Below are positions 1-7,840 of a stretch of 24,895 nt of DNA, one piece after another (the stretch's first letter is position 1; each line of letters opens with the position of its first letter). The notes beneath the pieces were generated by a model, which worked only from the letters and a program-made list of their open reading frames with translations, did no database searches and was not told where the DNA came from. The translations under genes and the position numbers were made by a program. This stretch comes from Deltaproteobacteria bacterium (GTDB lineage Bacteria; Desulfobacterota_C; Deferrisomatia; Deferrisomatales; JACRMM01). The stretch covers positions 1 to 24,895 of the forward strand of contig JACRCS010000246.1 in assembly GCA_016218905.1 (NCBI GenBank). Direction: 5' to 3'.

Positions 1-80
1 GCAGCAAACAGGCGGCGAGCCCGCTCGTCCAGCGCCGGGCTGAGCAGGTCAAATCGCCGCTTCAGCGCGTCCTCGTCCAT
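1..80 (-). CDS. ISAzo13-type transposase, N-terminal fragment (runs off the left edge)
   Basis: Reading leftward from an ATG at 80, the 26 visible residues begin MDEDALKRRFDLLSPALDE and continue with RARRLFAA. This resembles the start of ISAzo13-family (DDE) transposases, where a stretch like 'LxPxLDERxRRLxAAxEA' precedes the helix-turn-helix. Only the first codons lie in the window, so catalytic residues cannot be checked and the copy may be intact or broken. The insertion-sequence end would be expected between about 81 and 140, but I see no terminal inverted repeat I can name there. The family call comes from memory of the N-terminal motif and not from an alignment. Confidence 0.6.
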   Translation of the reverse strand, partial: MDEDALKRRFDLLSPALDERARRLFA

Positions 81-139
81 GGAGCGCAGGATACCGCGAA
101 AACAAAACTTTTGCGCCCTTTATTTCGTAACGGCCCCTA

Positions 140-1431
<1,292 letters not shown>

Positions 1432-1481
1432 TTCCCCGGGCTCCTTGCCTCCCTGACGCGCGCTCTGCTAGCCTTTCCCTC

Positions 1482-3539
1482 ATGCTTCCACTCCTGGTTC
1501 TCGCCGCCGTCTTCCTGGCCCCGTCCCTCAGCGCCTCCTCCGAGTTCCCCGGCGCCTTCCCCGCCCGCTCGCCGGGCGAGGAGAGCTTCCGGCAGGCCCG
1601 GCTCCTGGAGGGAGAGAAGCCGTCCGAGGCGGCGGCGCGCTACCGGGAGCTCCTGGAGCAGGACTTCCCCGCTCCGGACGCGCTCCACTGGGCTCTCGCC
1701 AGGCTGCTCCCCGACGCGGAGGCCGAGCCCCACTGGCAGGCCGTGCTCGGGGCCGTGCCGCCGAGCCCTTTCACCGGAGAGGCGCTGCGCGCCCTGGCGA
1801 CGCTCTACCGCAGGCAGGGAAGACCCGAGGAAGAGGAGGCGGCGCTCCGGCGGGTCCTCGGCGCAACCGGCGACCGGGCGAGCCGGGCGCGGGCCCAGGC
1901 CGAGCTCCTCGGCTTCCTCGACCGCACCGGCAAGCGCGAGGAGGCTCTGCGGGCGGCCAAGGTCCTCTGGACCGAGCTCGCCGCCTCGCCCGAGAGCAGA
2001 ACGGCCGCGGCCTACCTGGAGGGGCCGGAGGCGAAGGGCCCCCTCGCCGCCCTGACGGACGAGGAAGCGCTCGCGCGAGGCCTCGCGCTCCTCAACGGAG
2101 GCAGCCGGGAAGAGGCGGCCAAGACGCTGCAGCTCCTTCGGGCGCGGTTGTCCGCCGAGAGCCCCCTCGCCGGGCGGGTCGCGCTGGCGCTCGGGAAGGC
2201 CCTCTGGTACCTGCGTCGTTACGAGGAGGCGCTGGATCCGCTCCAACTCGCGCGGACGTTCCCGGAGCAGGAGGAAGAGGCGCGCTTCTTCCGGTCACGG
2301 GCCCTCTTCGGAGCCAATCGGGGCGACGAGGGCGCCCGCGAGCTCGTTGCGCTCGTCCAGGAGCGGCCCCAGGGTGCGAGCGCCGCCCGGTATCTGGAGC
2401 AGGCGTACCGGGTGTTCGAGGGTCGCGGCCTGACGGCGGAGGCCTCGGCGGCCAGGGAGATGCTCCTTCGCAAGTACGGGAGGTCCCCGGAGGCGCGGCA
2501 GGCCCGCTGGTTCGCCGGTTTCGCCGCCTACCGGGAGGGCAGGTGCGCCGAGGCCGCGGAGTGCTTCCGGGGCGCAGCCGAGGGCGCCGAGAGGGGCTGG
2601 CTCCGGACGGAGAGCCTGTACTGGGAGGCTCGTTCCCGGCTCGCCGTGGGCGAGAGTGAGCGGGGGCGGACAATTCTCGGCGGGCTCCTCCAGGAAGCCC
2701 CCCTGGGCTACTACGGCCGGCTCGCGAGGGCGCTCCTCGAAGGCCGGAGCGGAGCCCTGCTGGCGGACCCGCGCACGGCCGAGGCGAGGGCCCTTCCGCT
2801 CCTCCAGCCCGAGGTCGAGGGGCCCGCGGGGGAGGGTGCGGACGACGGTGTGGCTCGCGCGAGGGCGTACCTTCGGCTGGGCCTGCCGGAAGCGGCCCGC
2901 TCGGTGCTGAAGGAAGTCTCCGGGGGAGACCCACGGAAGGCGGGCCTCTCGTACTGGGCAGAGGACTTCCACGGGGCGATCCAGGCGGCCCGCACCTCCT
3001 GGCTCGACTGGCCCGGGGCTCCGGGCGCTCCGGCGCCCCTGAGCCGCGAGGGCCTGGCCTATCCACTGGCGTATCCCCGGAGCGCCTGGGAGGCGTCGAG
3101 GAAGGCGGGCATCCACCCGCACCTCCTGCTCGCGGTGGCCCACACGGAGAGTCACTTCAACCCGCGGACGTACTCGGTCGCGGAGGCACGGGGCCTGATG
3201 CAGTTCATCCCCTCCACCGGCCAGGCCGTCGCCCGCGCCGCCGGTCTCGAAGCGTTCACGGTGGAAGACCTCTACGAGCCGCGCATCGCGCTCGAGCTCG
3301 GAGCCCGCCACCTGCGGGAGCTCCTCGACCGCTTCTCCGGAGACGCCATTCTCGCCGTCGCGGCGTACAATGCCGGTGCGACGGCCGTCGCGAAGTGGAA
3401 GGAGGCTGCGGGGAGCGCCGACCCGGAAGTCTTCATAGAGTCGATCCCCTTCAGCGAGACGCGCCGCTACGTGAAGAAGGTGCTGACGGCGCTCGACGCC
3501 TACGGCCGCCTCGATTCGTCCGGCCTATGGCTGCGCTGA
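1482..3539 (+). CDS. slt: Soluble lytic murein transglycosylase (Slt type) with long helical-repeat N-terminus
   Basis: This enzyme cleaves the MurNAc-GlcNAc bond of peptidoglycan, leaving 1,6-anhydro ends, in the periplasm. The protein has 685 residues. Residues 1-20 (MLPLLVLAAVFLAPSLSAS) are a Sec signal peptide, which fixes the start at 1482 even though the frame is open from 1392. Residues about 30-500 are an Ala/Leu/Glu/Arg-rich alpha-superhelix resembling TPR repeats, as in the Slt70 doughnut. The C-terminal SLT domain (about 525-685) has catalytic E556 in the ESHFNP motif, then ARGLMQF, then AYNAG (628-632) and an ETRRYVKKVL ending. It lies between tgt and nfnA. The start is preceded by the tgt nonamer repeats and not by a clear Shine-Dalgarno sequence. 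Its anhydro-muropeptide products are substrates of the AmpD homologue encoded at 7837-8364. Confidence 0.9.
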   Translation: MLPLLVLAAVFLAPSLSASSEFPGAFPARSPGEESFRQARLLEGEKPSEAAARYRELLEQDFPAPDALHWALARLLPDAEAEPHWQAVLGAVPPSPFTGEALRALATLYRRQGRPEEEEAALRRVLGATGDRASRARAQAELLGFLDRTGKREEALRAAKVLWTELAASPESRTAAAYLEGPEAKGPLAALTDEEALARGLALLNGGSREEAAKTLQLLRARLSAESPLAGRVALALGKALWYLRRYEEALDPLQLARTFPEQEEEARFFRSRALFGANRGDEGARELVALVQERPQGASAARYLEQAYRVFEGRGLTAEASAAREMLLRKYGRSPEARQARWFAGFAAYREGRCAEAAECFRGAAEGAERGWLRTESLYWEARSRLAVGESERGRTILGGLLQEAPLGYYGRLARALLEGRSGALLADPRTAEARALPLLQPEVEGPAGEGADDGVARARAYLRLGLPEAARSVLKEVSGGDPRKAGLSYWAEDFHGAIQAARTSWLDWPGAPGAPAPLSREGLAYPLAYPRSAWEASRKAGIHPHLLLAVAHTESHFNPRTYSVAEARGLMQFIPSTGQAVARAAGLEAFTVEDLYEPRIALELGARHLRELLDRFSGDAILAVAAYNAGATAVAKWKEAAGSADPEVFIESIPFSETRRYVKKVLTALDAYGRLDSSGLWLR

Positions 3540-3562
3540 CGTTGACACCTGTCGTTTCGCGC

Positions 3563-3583
3563 TCACGATGGAAACCATCGTGA
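3563..3583. promoter_or_regulatory. Perfect palindrome ahead of nfnA (operator or hairpin)
   Basis: TCACGATGG (3563-3571) and CCATCGTGA (3575-3583) are exact complements separated by AAA. The element lies between the slt stop (3539) and the nfnA ribosome-binding site (GGGAG, about 3592). A consensus -35 box TTGACA (3542-3547) is just upstream, with only a weak -10 near 3564-3570 that would fall on the left arm. There is no T-run after it, so an operator is a little more likely than a terminator for slt. Confidence 0.5.
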
Positions 3584-3604
3584 CTGGCACCGGGAGATAA
3601 AGCG

Positions 3605-4462
3605 TTGTTCGAGATCGTCGAAAGCGAGAAGCTGTCCGCCACGGTTCACCGCCTGGTCATCCGGGCCCCGGAGATCGCCCGGAAGCACCGGGCCGGCAAC
3701 TTCATCATGCTCCGGGTCGACGAGCAGGGAGAGCGGATCCCCCTGACCGTCGCGGACAAGGACGCCCAGGCCGGCACGATTACCCTGGTCTTCCAGGCGG
3801 TCGGGAAGACGACGACGGTCCTCGGCGAGCTCCAGGCCGGGGACGCCCTCTTGGATCTGGCGGGCCCTTTGGGGAAACCCACCCACATCGAGCGCTTCCC
3901 GGGCGTCGTAGTGTGTGTCGGGGGCGGCATCGGGGTGGCGCCGGTTCACCCGATCGCCTGCGCACTCCGAGATGCGGGCAACCGCGTCATCTCCGTGATC
4001 GGGGCCCGGGCCCGGGAGCTCCTCATCCTCGAGGAGGAGATGCGGCGAGCGAGCCACGAGCTCCTGATCGCCACCGACGACGGCTCCTATGGCCGCCACG
4101 GCTTCGTCACCGACGTGCTGAAGGACGTGATCGAGCGGGAAGGGAAGGAAAACGTGTCCCTCGTCGTGGCGATCGGCCCGGTCCCGATGATGAGGGCCGT
4201 CTGCAAGCTGACCGCCGCCTATCCCGTCCCGACCGTCGTGAGTCTCAACCCCATCATGGTCGACGCCACGGGGATGTGCGGCGCGTGCCGCGTGACCGTG
4301 GGCGGCCAGACGAAGTTCGCCTGCGTCGACGGGCCCGAGTTCGACGGCCACGAGGTCGACTTCGACGAGCTCACGAAGCGCCTGCGGAGCTACCTGCCCG
4401 ACGAGAAGAGATCGATGCAGATGCACGCCGAGCACCACGGTGGACCGGCGTGTTACGAGTGA
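3605..4462 (+). CDS. nfnA: NADH-dependent ferredoxin:NADP+ oxidoreductase, small subunit (NfnA/NfnS; SudB-like)
   Basis: The small subunit of the cytosolic Nfn flavoprotein exchanges electrons with NAD(H) through FAD and a [2Fe-2S] cluster. It has 285 residues from a TTG start supported by the upstream GGGAGA. The N-terminal FAD-binding barrel carries RIPLTV (44-49). The NAD-binding part has VGGGIGVAP (105-113). The C-terminal cluster motif is MVDATGMCGACR, then KFACVDGPEF. C225, C228, C240 and D220 match the three-Cys-one-Asp ligation described for Thermotoga NfnA. The partner nfnB follows after 147 bases that are filled by a stem-loop and heptamer arrays, whereas such pairs are usually tightly packed. 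The same fold is used in dihydroorotate dehydrogenase electron-transfer subunits, but no pyrD is nearby and the NfnB partner decides the call. Confidence 0.88.
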   Translation: MFEIVESEKLSATVHRLVIRAPEIARKHRAGNFIMLRVDEQGERIPLTVADKDAQAGTITLVFQAVGKTTTVLGELQAGDALLDLAGPLGKPTHIERFPGVVVCVGGGIGVAPVHPIACALRDAGNRVISVIGARARELLILEEEMRRASHELLIATDDGSYGRHGFVTDVLKDVIEREGKENVSLVVAIGPVPMMRAVCKLTAAYPVPTVVSLNPIMVDATGMCGACRVTVGGQTKFACVDGPEFDGHEVDFDELTKRLRSYLPDEKRSMQMHAEHHGGPACYE

Positions 4463-4483
4463 GCGGCGCTACGCGCCGCTCAC
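4459..4483 (+). terminator. Stem-loop overlapping the nfnA stop codon
   Basis: The 11-base arm GTGAGCGGCGC (4459-4469) pairs perfectly with 4473-4483 around a TAC loop. The nfnA stop codon TGA (4460-4462) is inside the left arm. It is followed at once by T-rich heptamers (TCGGTTTTCGG) and not by a plain T-run, so it may terminate or only pause transcription between nfnA and nfnB. Confidence 0.5.
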
Positions 4484-4602
4484 TCGGTTTTCGGTTGTCG
4501 GTTTTCGGTTGTCAGTTGTCACTACAAGACCCGGGCCCCGGCTCTCTGAGAACCGATAACCGAAGACCGATAACCGATAACCGATAACCGAAAACCGAGA
4601 AC
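4484..4602. repeat. Inverted pair of heptamer arrays between nfnA and nfnB
   Basis: The left arm (4484-4520) has five heptamers of the form TCGGTTN. The right arm (4548-4602) has eight units: GAGAACC, GATAACC, GAAGACC, GATAACC three times, GAAAACC and GAGAACT. The arms are complementary in sense and are separated by 27 bases including a GGGCCC core. The right arm ends seven bases before the nfnB ATG, so nfnB has almost no room for a normal ribosome-binding site other than the repeat itself. Confidence 0.85.
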
Positions 4603-4609
4603 TCACGCG

Positions 4610-6013
4610 ATGGCCAAGAAAGAGAGAATCCCCCGTCAACCCATGCCCGAGCAGGAGCCCCGGACGCGGGCCCGGAACTTCGACGAGGTGCCCCTCGGGT
4701 ACAGCCCCGAGGCGGCGCGGCGGGAGGCGGAGCGGTGCCTCCAGTGCAAGACCCCCCAGTGCCGGAAGGGCTGCCCGGTCCAGGTGCTCATCCCCGACTT
4801 CATCCAGGAGGTCTGCAAGGGCGACTTCGCCAAGGCGGCGCGGGTGCTCAAGCAGGAGAACCGGCTGCCGGCCGTCTGCGGCAGGGTCTGCCCCCAGGAG
4901 GCGCAGTGCGAGAGCTTCTGCGTCGTCGGGAAGAAGGACGAGCCGGTGGCCGTGGGCCGGCTGGAGCGTTTCGTCGCGGACTGGGAGCGGACCGAGGGTG
5001 AGCTCACGTACCCGGAGATTTCCGCGAAGACGGGCAAGAAGGTAGCCGTCGTGGGGTCGGGGCCCGCCGGGCTGACGGTAGCGGGAGACCTCGTCCGGAA
5101 GGGCCACGACGTCACGATCTTTGAGGCCCTCCACAAGCCGGGCGGGGTGCTCGTCTACGGGATCCCGGAGTTCCGGCTTCCGAAGGCCATCGTCCAGGCC
5201 GAGGTCGACTACCTGAAGGGCATGGGCGTGCAGATCGTCCTGAACGCCGTCATCGGGAAGCTCCGCACGGTCGAGGAGCTGATGGAGGAAGACGGCTTCG
5301 ACGCCGTGTTCGTGGGCGCCGGCGCGGGGCTCCCGAACTTCATGGGCCTCCCGGGCGAAAACCTGAACGGGGTGTACTCGGCCAACGAGTACCTGACCCG
5401 GTCGAACCTGATGAAGGCGTACCTCTTCCCGGAGTACGACACGCCGGTCCTCCGGGGTCGCCGCGTCGCGGTCCTCGGAGGGGGCAACGTGGCCATGGAC
5501 GCCGCGCGCACGGCGCTCCGGCTCGGCGCCGAGTCGTCGACGATCGTCTACCGCAGGGGCAGGGCGGAGATGCCGGCCCGGGCGGAGGAGGTCCACCACG
5601 CGGAGGAGGAGGGAGTCGAGCTGCGGCTCCTCACGAACCCGGTGGCGATCCACGGAGACGACCAGGGCTGGGCGACCGCCCTCGAGTGCGTCGCCATGGA
5701 GCTCGGCGAACCGGACGCTTCCGGCCGCCGGAGCCCAAAGCCGATCCCCGGTTCCGAGTTCCGGTTGCTCGTCGACGCGGTCGTCGTAGCGATCGGCAAC
5801 TCTCCCAATCCGCTCATTCCCGCCACGACGCCCCAGATCCAGACCACCCGCCGGGGCACCATCGTCGTGGACGAGGAGACCGGCGGCACTACCATGAAGG
5901 GCGTCTACGCCGGCGGCGACGTCGTGACCGGCGCGGCCACCGTCATCCTCGCCATGGGCGCCGGGCGCCGGGCCGCCGAGGCCATCCACCGGTACCTGAC
6001 CGAAGCGCCCTAG
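4610..6013 (+). CDS. nfnB: NADH-dependent ferredoxin:NADP+ oxidoreductase, large subunit (NfnB/NfnL; GltD-like)
   Basis: The large subunit carries the bifurcating FAD, two [4Fe-4S] clusters and the NADP(H) site, and exchanges electrons with ferredoxin. It has 467 residues. The N-terminal ferredoxin-like domain has C43, C46, C51 and C55 (CLQCKTPQCRKGCPV), then C90, C94, C100 and C104 (CGRVCPQEAQCESFC). The first Rossmann motif is GSGPAG (149-154), followed by KPGGVLVYGIPEFRLPK. The second nucleotide motif is GGGNVAMDAAR (290-300). The C-terminal YAGGDVVTGAATVILAMGAG closes the FAD site. The length and absence of a glutamine amidotransferase or synthase partner argue against a true glutamate synthase small chain. 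Pairing with nfnA upstream supports an Nfn complex. Translation starts seven bases after a heptamer array. Confidence 0.9.
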   Translation: MAKKERIPRQPMPEQEPRTRARNFDEVPLGYSPEAARREAERCLQCKTPQCRKGCPVQVLIPDFIQEVCKGDFAKAARVLKQENRLPAVCGRVCPQEAQCESFCVVGKKDEPVAVGRLERFVADWERTEGELTYPEISAKTGKKVAVVGSGPAGLTVAGDLVRKGHDVTIFEALHKPGGVLVYGIPEFRLPKAIVQAEVDYLKGMGVQIVLNAVIGKLRTVEELMEEDGFDAVFVGAGAGLPNFMGLPGENLNGVYSANEYLTRSNLMKAYLFPEYDTPVLRGRRVAVLGGGNVAMDAARTALRLGAESSTIVYRRGRAEMPARAEEVHHAEEEGVELRLLTNPVAIHGDDQGWATALECVAMELGEPDASGRRSPKPIPGSEFRLLVDAVVVAIGNSPNPLIPATTPQIQTTRRGTIVVDEETGGTTMKGVYAGGDVVTGAATVILAMGAGRRAAEAIHRYLTEAP

Positions 6014-6028
6014 ACTGTTCCGAGGGCA

Positions 6029-6109
6029 CACAGAGACCCCCCATAGAGACCGCAGAGAAGAACCAGATCGGGGCTCTTGTCTTTCTCTGTGTCCTCTGCG
6101 CCTCTGCGA
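6029..6109. repeat. Inverted pair of CAGAGA-type short repeats after nfnB
   Basis: The left group has CACAGAGAC (6029-6037), CATAGAGAC (6042-6050) and CGCAGAGAA (6051-6059). The right group, in opposite sense, has TTCTCTGTG (6083-6091), TCCTCTGCG (6092-6100) and CCTCTGCG (6101-6108). The period is 8 to 9 bases with a 4-base interruption on the left. The groups begin 16 bases after the nfnB stop and are separated by 23 bases. Confidence 0.6.
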
Positions 6110-6230
6110 GAGACGGTCTTTCCGTCCGAGCCGCTGAGACTTTCGGAAGAACCTGCTCTTTAGCCCGTGCCTGCCGGACGTCCTTTTCTAATCTTCTTCT
6201 CATCTATGCGAAATGATTCGAAAAAAGAGA

Positions 6231-6260
6231 TTGACGCCGTTTAGAACGTCTATTATCTTA
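6231..6260 (+). promoter_or_regulatory. Promoter-like signal with upstream A/T-rich stretch
   Basis: TTGACG (6231-6236) is followed by TATCTT (6255-6260) at an 18-base spacing, or TATTAT (6252-6257) at 15. Upstream, 6210-6230 is A-rich (AAATGATTCGAAAAAAGAG), resembling an UP element. This tract is far more AT-rich than anything around it. No coding region follows, only a terminator about 25 bases further on. Confidence 0.5.
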
Positions 6261-6266
6261 CAAAGT

Positions 6267-6322
6267 GTTGTTCCCCCTGTTAGCCCCGACTCACTCCTCC
6301 TGGAGCCGGGGCTTTTTTTTGT
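6267..6322 (+). ncRNA. Candidate short non-coding RNA
   Basis: If the promoter at 6231-6260 is used, transcription would begin near 6267 and stop at the T9 run ending at 6322. That would give an RNA of about 55 bases made of a short unpaired, pyrimidine-rich 5' part and a terminator hairpin. I do not recognise it as tRNA, 6S, tmRNA or SRP RNA. The call rests only on promoter-terminator spacing and the AT-rich context. Confidence 0.35.
6283..6322 (+). terminator. Rho-independent terminator
   Basis: AGCCCCG (6283-6289) pairs with CGGGGCT (6308-6314), with an inner CTCC/GGAG stem in the loop, and nine T residues follow (6314-6322). It is the only hairpin in the window followed by a long T-run. 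It could end the candidate small RNA or read-through from nfnB. Confidence 0.85.
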
Positions 6323-6353
6323 CTGCCATCCGGCTCCTCAGCCCTGTGGGAGT

Positions 6354-6388
6354 GGTCTCCAGACCACGATCTCGGCCGGAGGCCGACC
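6354..6388. repeat. Two adjacent perfect palindromes
   Basis: GTGGTCT (6354-6360) pairs with AGACCAC (6363-6369). TCGGCC (6374-6379) pairs with GGCCGA (6383-6388). They follow the terminator at 6283-6322 and may be a mobile hairpin element or folded RNA. No function can be assigned. Confidence 0.45.
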
Positions 6389-6620
6389 CGGGGGCGGCAT
6401 CGCGGCGCAGGCCCGTGCCACCGGAAGTGGGGGGCGGGCGGCCCATGAGCAGAGACCTATTCTCGTGTCTCGTGGGAGGCTTCATCAAGTTCTCACGTTC
6501 CTCTCACCCGTGCTTCATCGAAGGGCGGTACAATCCGATCCGATCGCGGGGAGGCACCCCAGGGCACGGGTCGCCCGAGCCTCGAAGCGGTTGTCCAACC
6601 CTTTCTCCTCTCCTCATGTC

Positions 6621-6646
6621 GCGAGGCCGCCTTTCAGCGGCCTCGC
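6621..6646. terminator. 10-bp hairpin downstream of the serine hydrolase gene
   Basis: GCGAGGCCGC (6621-6630) and GCGGCCTCGC (6637-6646) are exact complements with a six-base loop. It lies 52 bases beyond the stop codon of the leftward operon. There is no good T-run on either strand, so termination is a guess from position. Confidence 0.4.
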
Positions 6647-6653
6647 GCCATTT

Positions 6654-6696
6654 CAAGGTTAGACGTTACCCTTCAAGCAAGGTTAGACGTTACCCT
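6654..6696. repeat. Two direct copies of a 19-base repeat
   Basis: The sequence CAAGGTTAGACGTTACCCT occurs exactly at 6654-6672 and again at 6678-6696, with a period of 24 bases. The second copy ends one base before the stop codon of the leftward serine hydrolase gene. The intervening bases also contain TTCAAG, which partly precedes the first copy. Confidence 0.8.
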
Positions 6697-6697
6697 G

Positions 6698-7840
6698 CTA
6701 ACGCTCCGCGTCCCCTAGCGCCGGCCTCTCGCCCGGGGCGAGGCGCGCGGCAACCTCCGAGATTGCGGCCCGCAGCGCGTTCAGGCGCCTCGGTTCCCGG
6801 TAGTTGACGCGGGCGGTGAGGAGCACGACGAAGCGGTCGGCGGCGGGATCGAGCCACACGGACGCCCCCGAGTAGGCGGTGTGACCGTAGGAGCGGCCTC
6901 CGAAGCCGCTCCTGGGGGCCGAGTAGGGCGAGGAGATGTCCCAGCCGAGGCCTCGGGTTACGGCGCCGCCGTCGAGGGAGGTGGGACTCGTCATCCGGCC
7001 GACGCTCTGCTCAGAGAGGACGCGCCGGCCTTCGAGCGTTCCGCCCGAGAGCATCATCCGGCAGAAGAGCGCGAGGTCGCCGGCCGTCGTGAAGAGCCCG
7101 GCGTGGCCGGCGACACCTCCGAGACGCCGCGCCGTGGGGTCCTGTACGGTGCCGGCGCTCCACCGGCCCCGGTCACCCAAGGTCGGCGCGCACCGCGAGG
7201 TCGCCGCCGGGGTGGGGAGGAACGTCGTCTCCTCCATCCCGAGAGGTTCGTAGACCGCTCGTCTCGCGAGCTCGTCGAGGCGCGCGCCGCCCGCCCGCCG
7301 GGCGATCTCCCCCAGCAGAACGAAGTTCACGTCCGCATACCGGAAGCGGGTGCCGGTCGGGCCCCTCACGCGGCGGCCCGCGAGCGCCCCCAACAGGCCT
7401 TCGATACTGGACGGCACCTCCCGATCCGAGAGCCCCGAGCCGTGGGTCAGGAGGTCGATCACGCGGATCTTCTCCTTCCCACCCCCCCGGAGCTCCGGCA
7501 GCCAGCGTACGACCGGGTCCGAGAGGCCGATCCTCCCCTCTTCCGCCAAGAGCACGATGACCGGAGCGGTCGCGAGCACCTTGGTGAGGGAGGCGACGTC
7601 GAAGACGGCGTCCTCCCGGAGGGGCTCGGCACCCGGCTCCGAGGAGAGGTTTCCATAGGCCTTCTGCAGGAAGACCCCCGTGCGCGTGCCGACGGCGACG
7701 ACGCCCCCCGCGACCGTCCCGCTCTCGATGGCCTCTTCCATCAGGCGGTCGAGCTCTCCGCTCTCGGCGGCGCAGGCGGCGGCGCGGAAGACGAGGAGCA
7801 GGAGGAGCCAGACCGGAGAGCGGTCCCGAGCGCGGGTCAC
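6698..7840 (-). CDS. Secreted serine hydrolase of the beta-lactamase (class C/S12) family
   Basis: The 380-residue protein has a signal peptide (LLLLLVFRAAACA, residues 12-24), so it acts outside the cytoplasm. The serine motif is SLTK (S84, K87). The second motif is RYADVN (167-172), and GHTAYSG (319-325) takes the place of the KTG box. These define a penicillin-binding-protein-like hydrolase, not a proven beta-lactamase. A relative, Bacillus subtilis AmiE (YbbE), is an N-acetylmuramyl-L-alanine amidase in muropeptide recycling. The AmpD gene directly upstream favours a similar role here, by inference. The start is the GTG at 7840, which overlaps the ampD stop as GTGA. The frame stays open further upstream but only as antisense-like Arg-rich sequence. 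It is the last gene of the leftward operon. Confidence 0.82.
   Translation of the reverse strand: MTRARDRSPVWLLLLLVFRAAACAAESGELDRLMEEAIESGTVAGGVVAVGTRTGVFLQKAYGNLSSEPGAEPLREDAVFDVASLTKVLATAPVIVLLAEEGRIGLSDPVVRWLPELRGGGKEKIRVIDLLTHGSGLSDREVPSSIEGLLGALAGRRVRGPTGTRFRYADVNFVLLGEIARRAGGARLDELARRAVYEPLGMEETTFLPTPAATSRCAPTLGDRGRWSAGTVQDPTARRLGGVAGHAGLFTTAGDLALFCRMMLSGGTLEGRRVLSEQSVGRMTSPTSLDGGAVTRGLGWDISSPYSAPRSGFGGRSYGHTAYSGASVWLDPAADRFVVLLTARVNYREPRRLNALRAAISEVAARLAPGERPALGDAER

Larger units (their letters stand above)
6014..6697. other. Gene-free region with repeats, candidate small RNA and hairpins
   Basis: No open frame here has codon use like the neighbours or a recognisable product. The region holds nonamer-like repeats (6029-6109), an AT-rich tract with a promoter-like signal (about 6181-6260), a strong terminator (6283-6322), two adjacent palindromes (6354-6369 and 6374-6388), a 10-bp hairpin (6621-6646) and a pair of 19-base direct repeats (6654-6696). 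The segment 6390-6620 shows nothing I can assign. Confidence 0.7.

Noticed and set aside
4484..4602. CRISPR array
   Set aside because: The units are 7 bases with no unique spacers and no cas genes nearby. It is a simple tandem repeat.
4469..6031. Long minus-strand open frame opposite nfnB
   Set aside because: It is antisense to a well-supported gene. Its N- and C-terminal parts only translate the adjacent repeats.
6525..6540. TACAAT as a promoter -10 box
   Set aside because: No -35-like sequence lies at 15-19 bases upstream and no gene or terminator-bounded transcript follows closely.
6590..6672. Integron attC site (GTCTAAC and GTTGGAC around a hairpin)
   Set aside because: The core-like heptamers are imperfectly complementary, the inner boxes are missing, the 19-base repeats are direct rather than inverted, and there is no integrase or cassette array.
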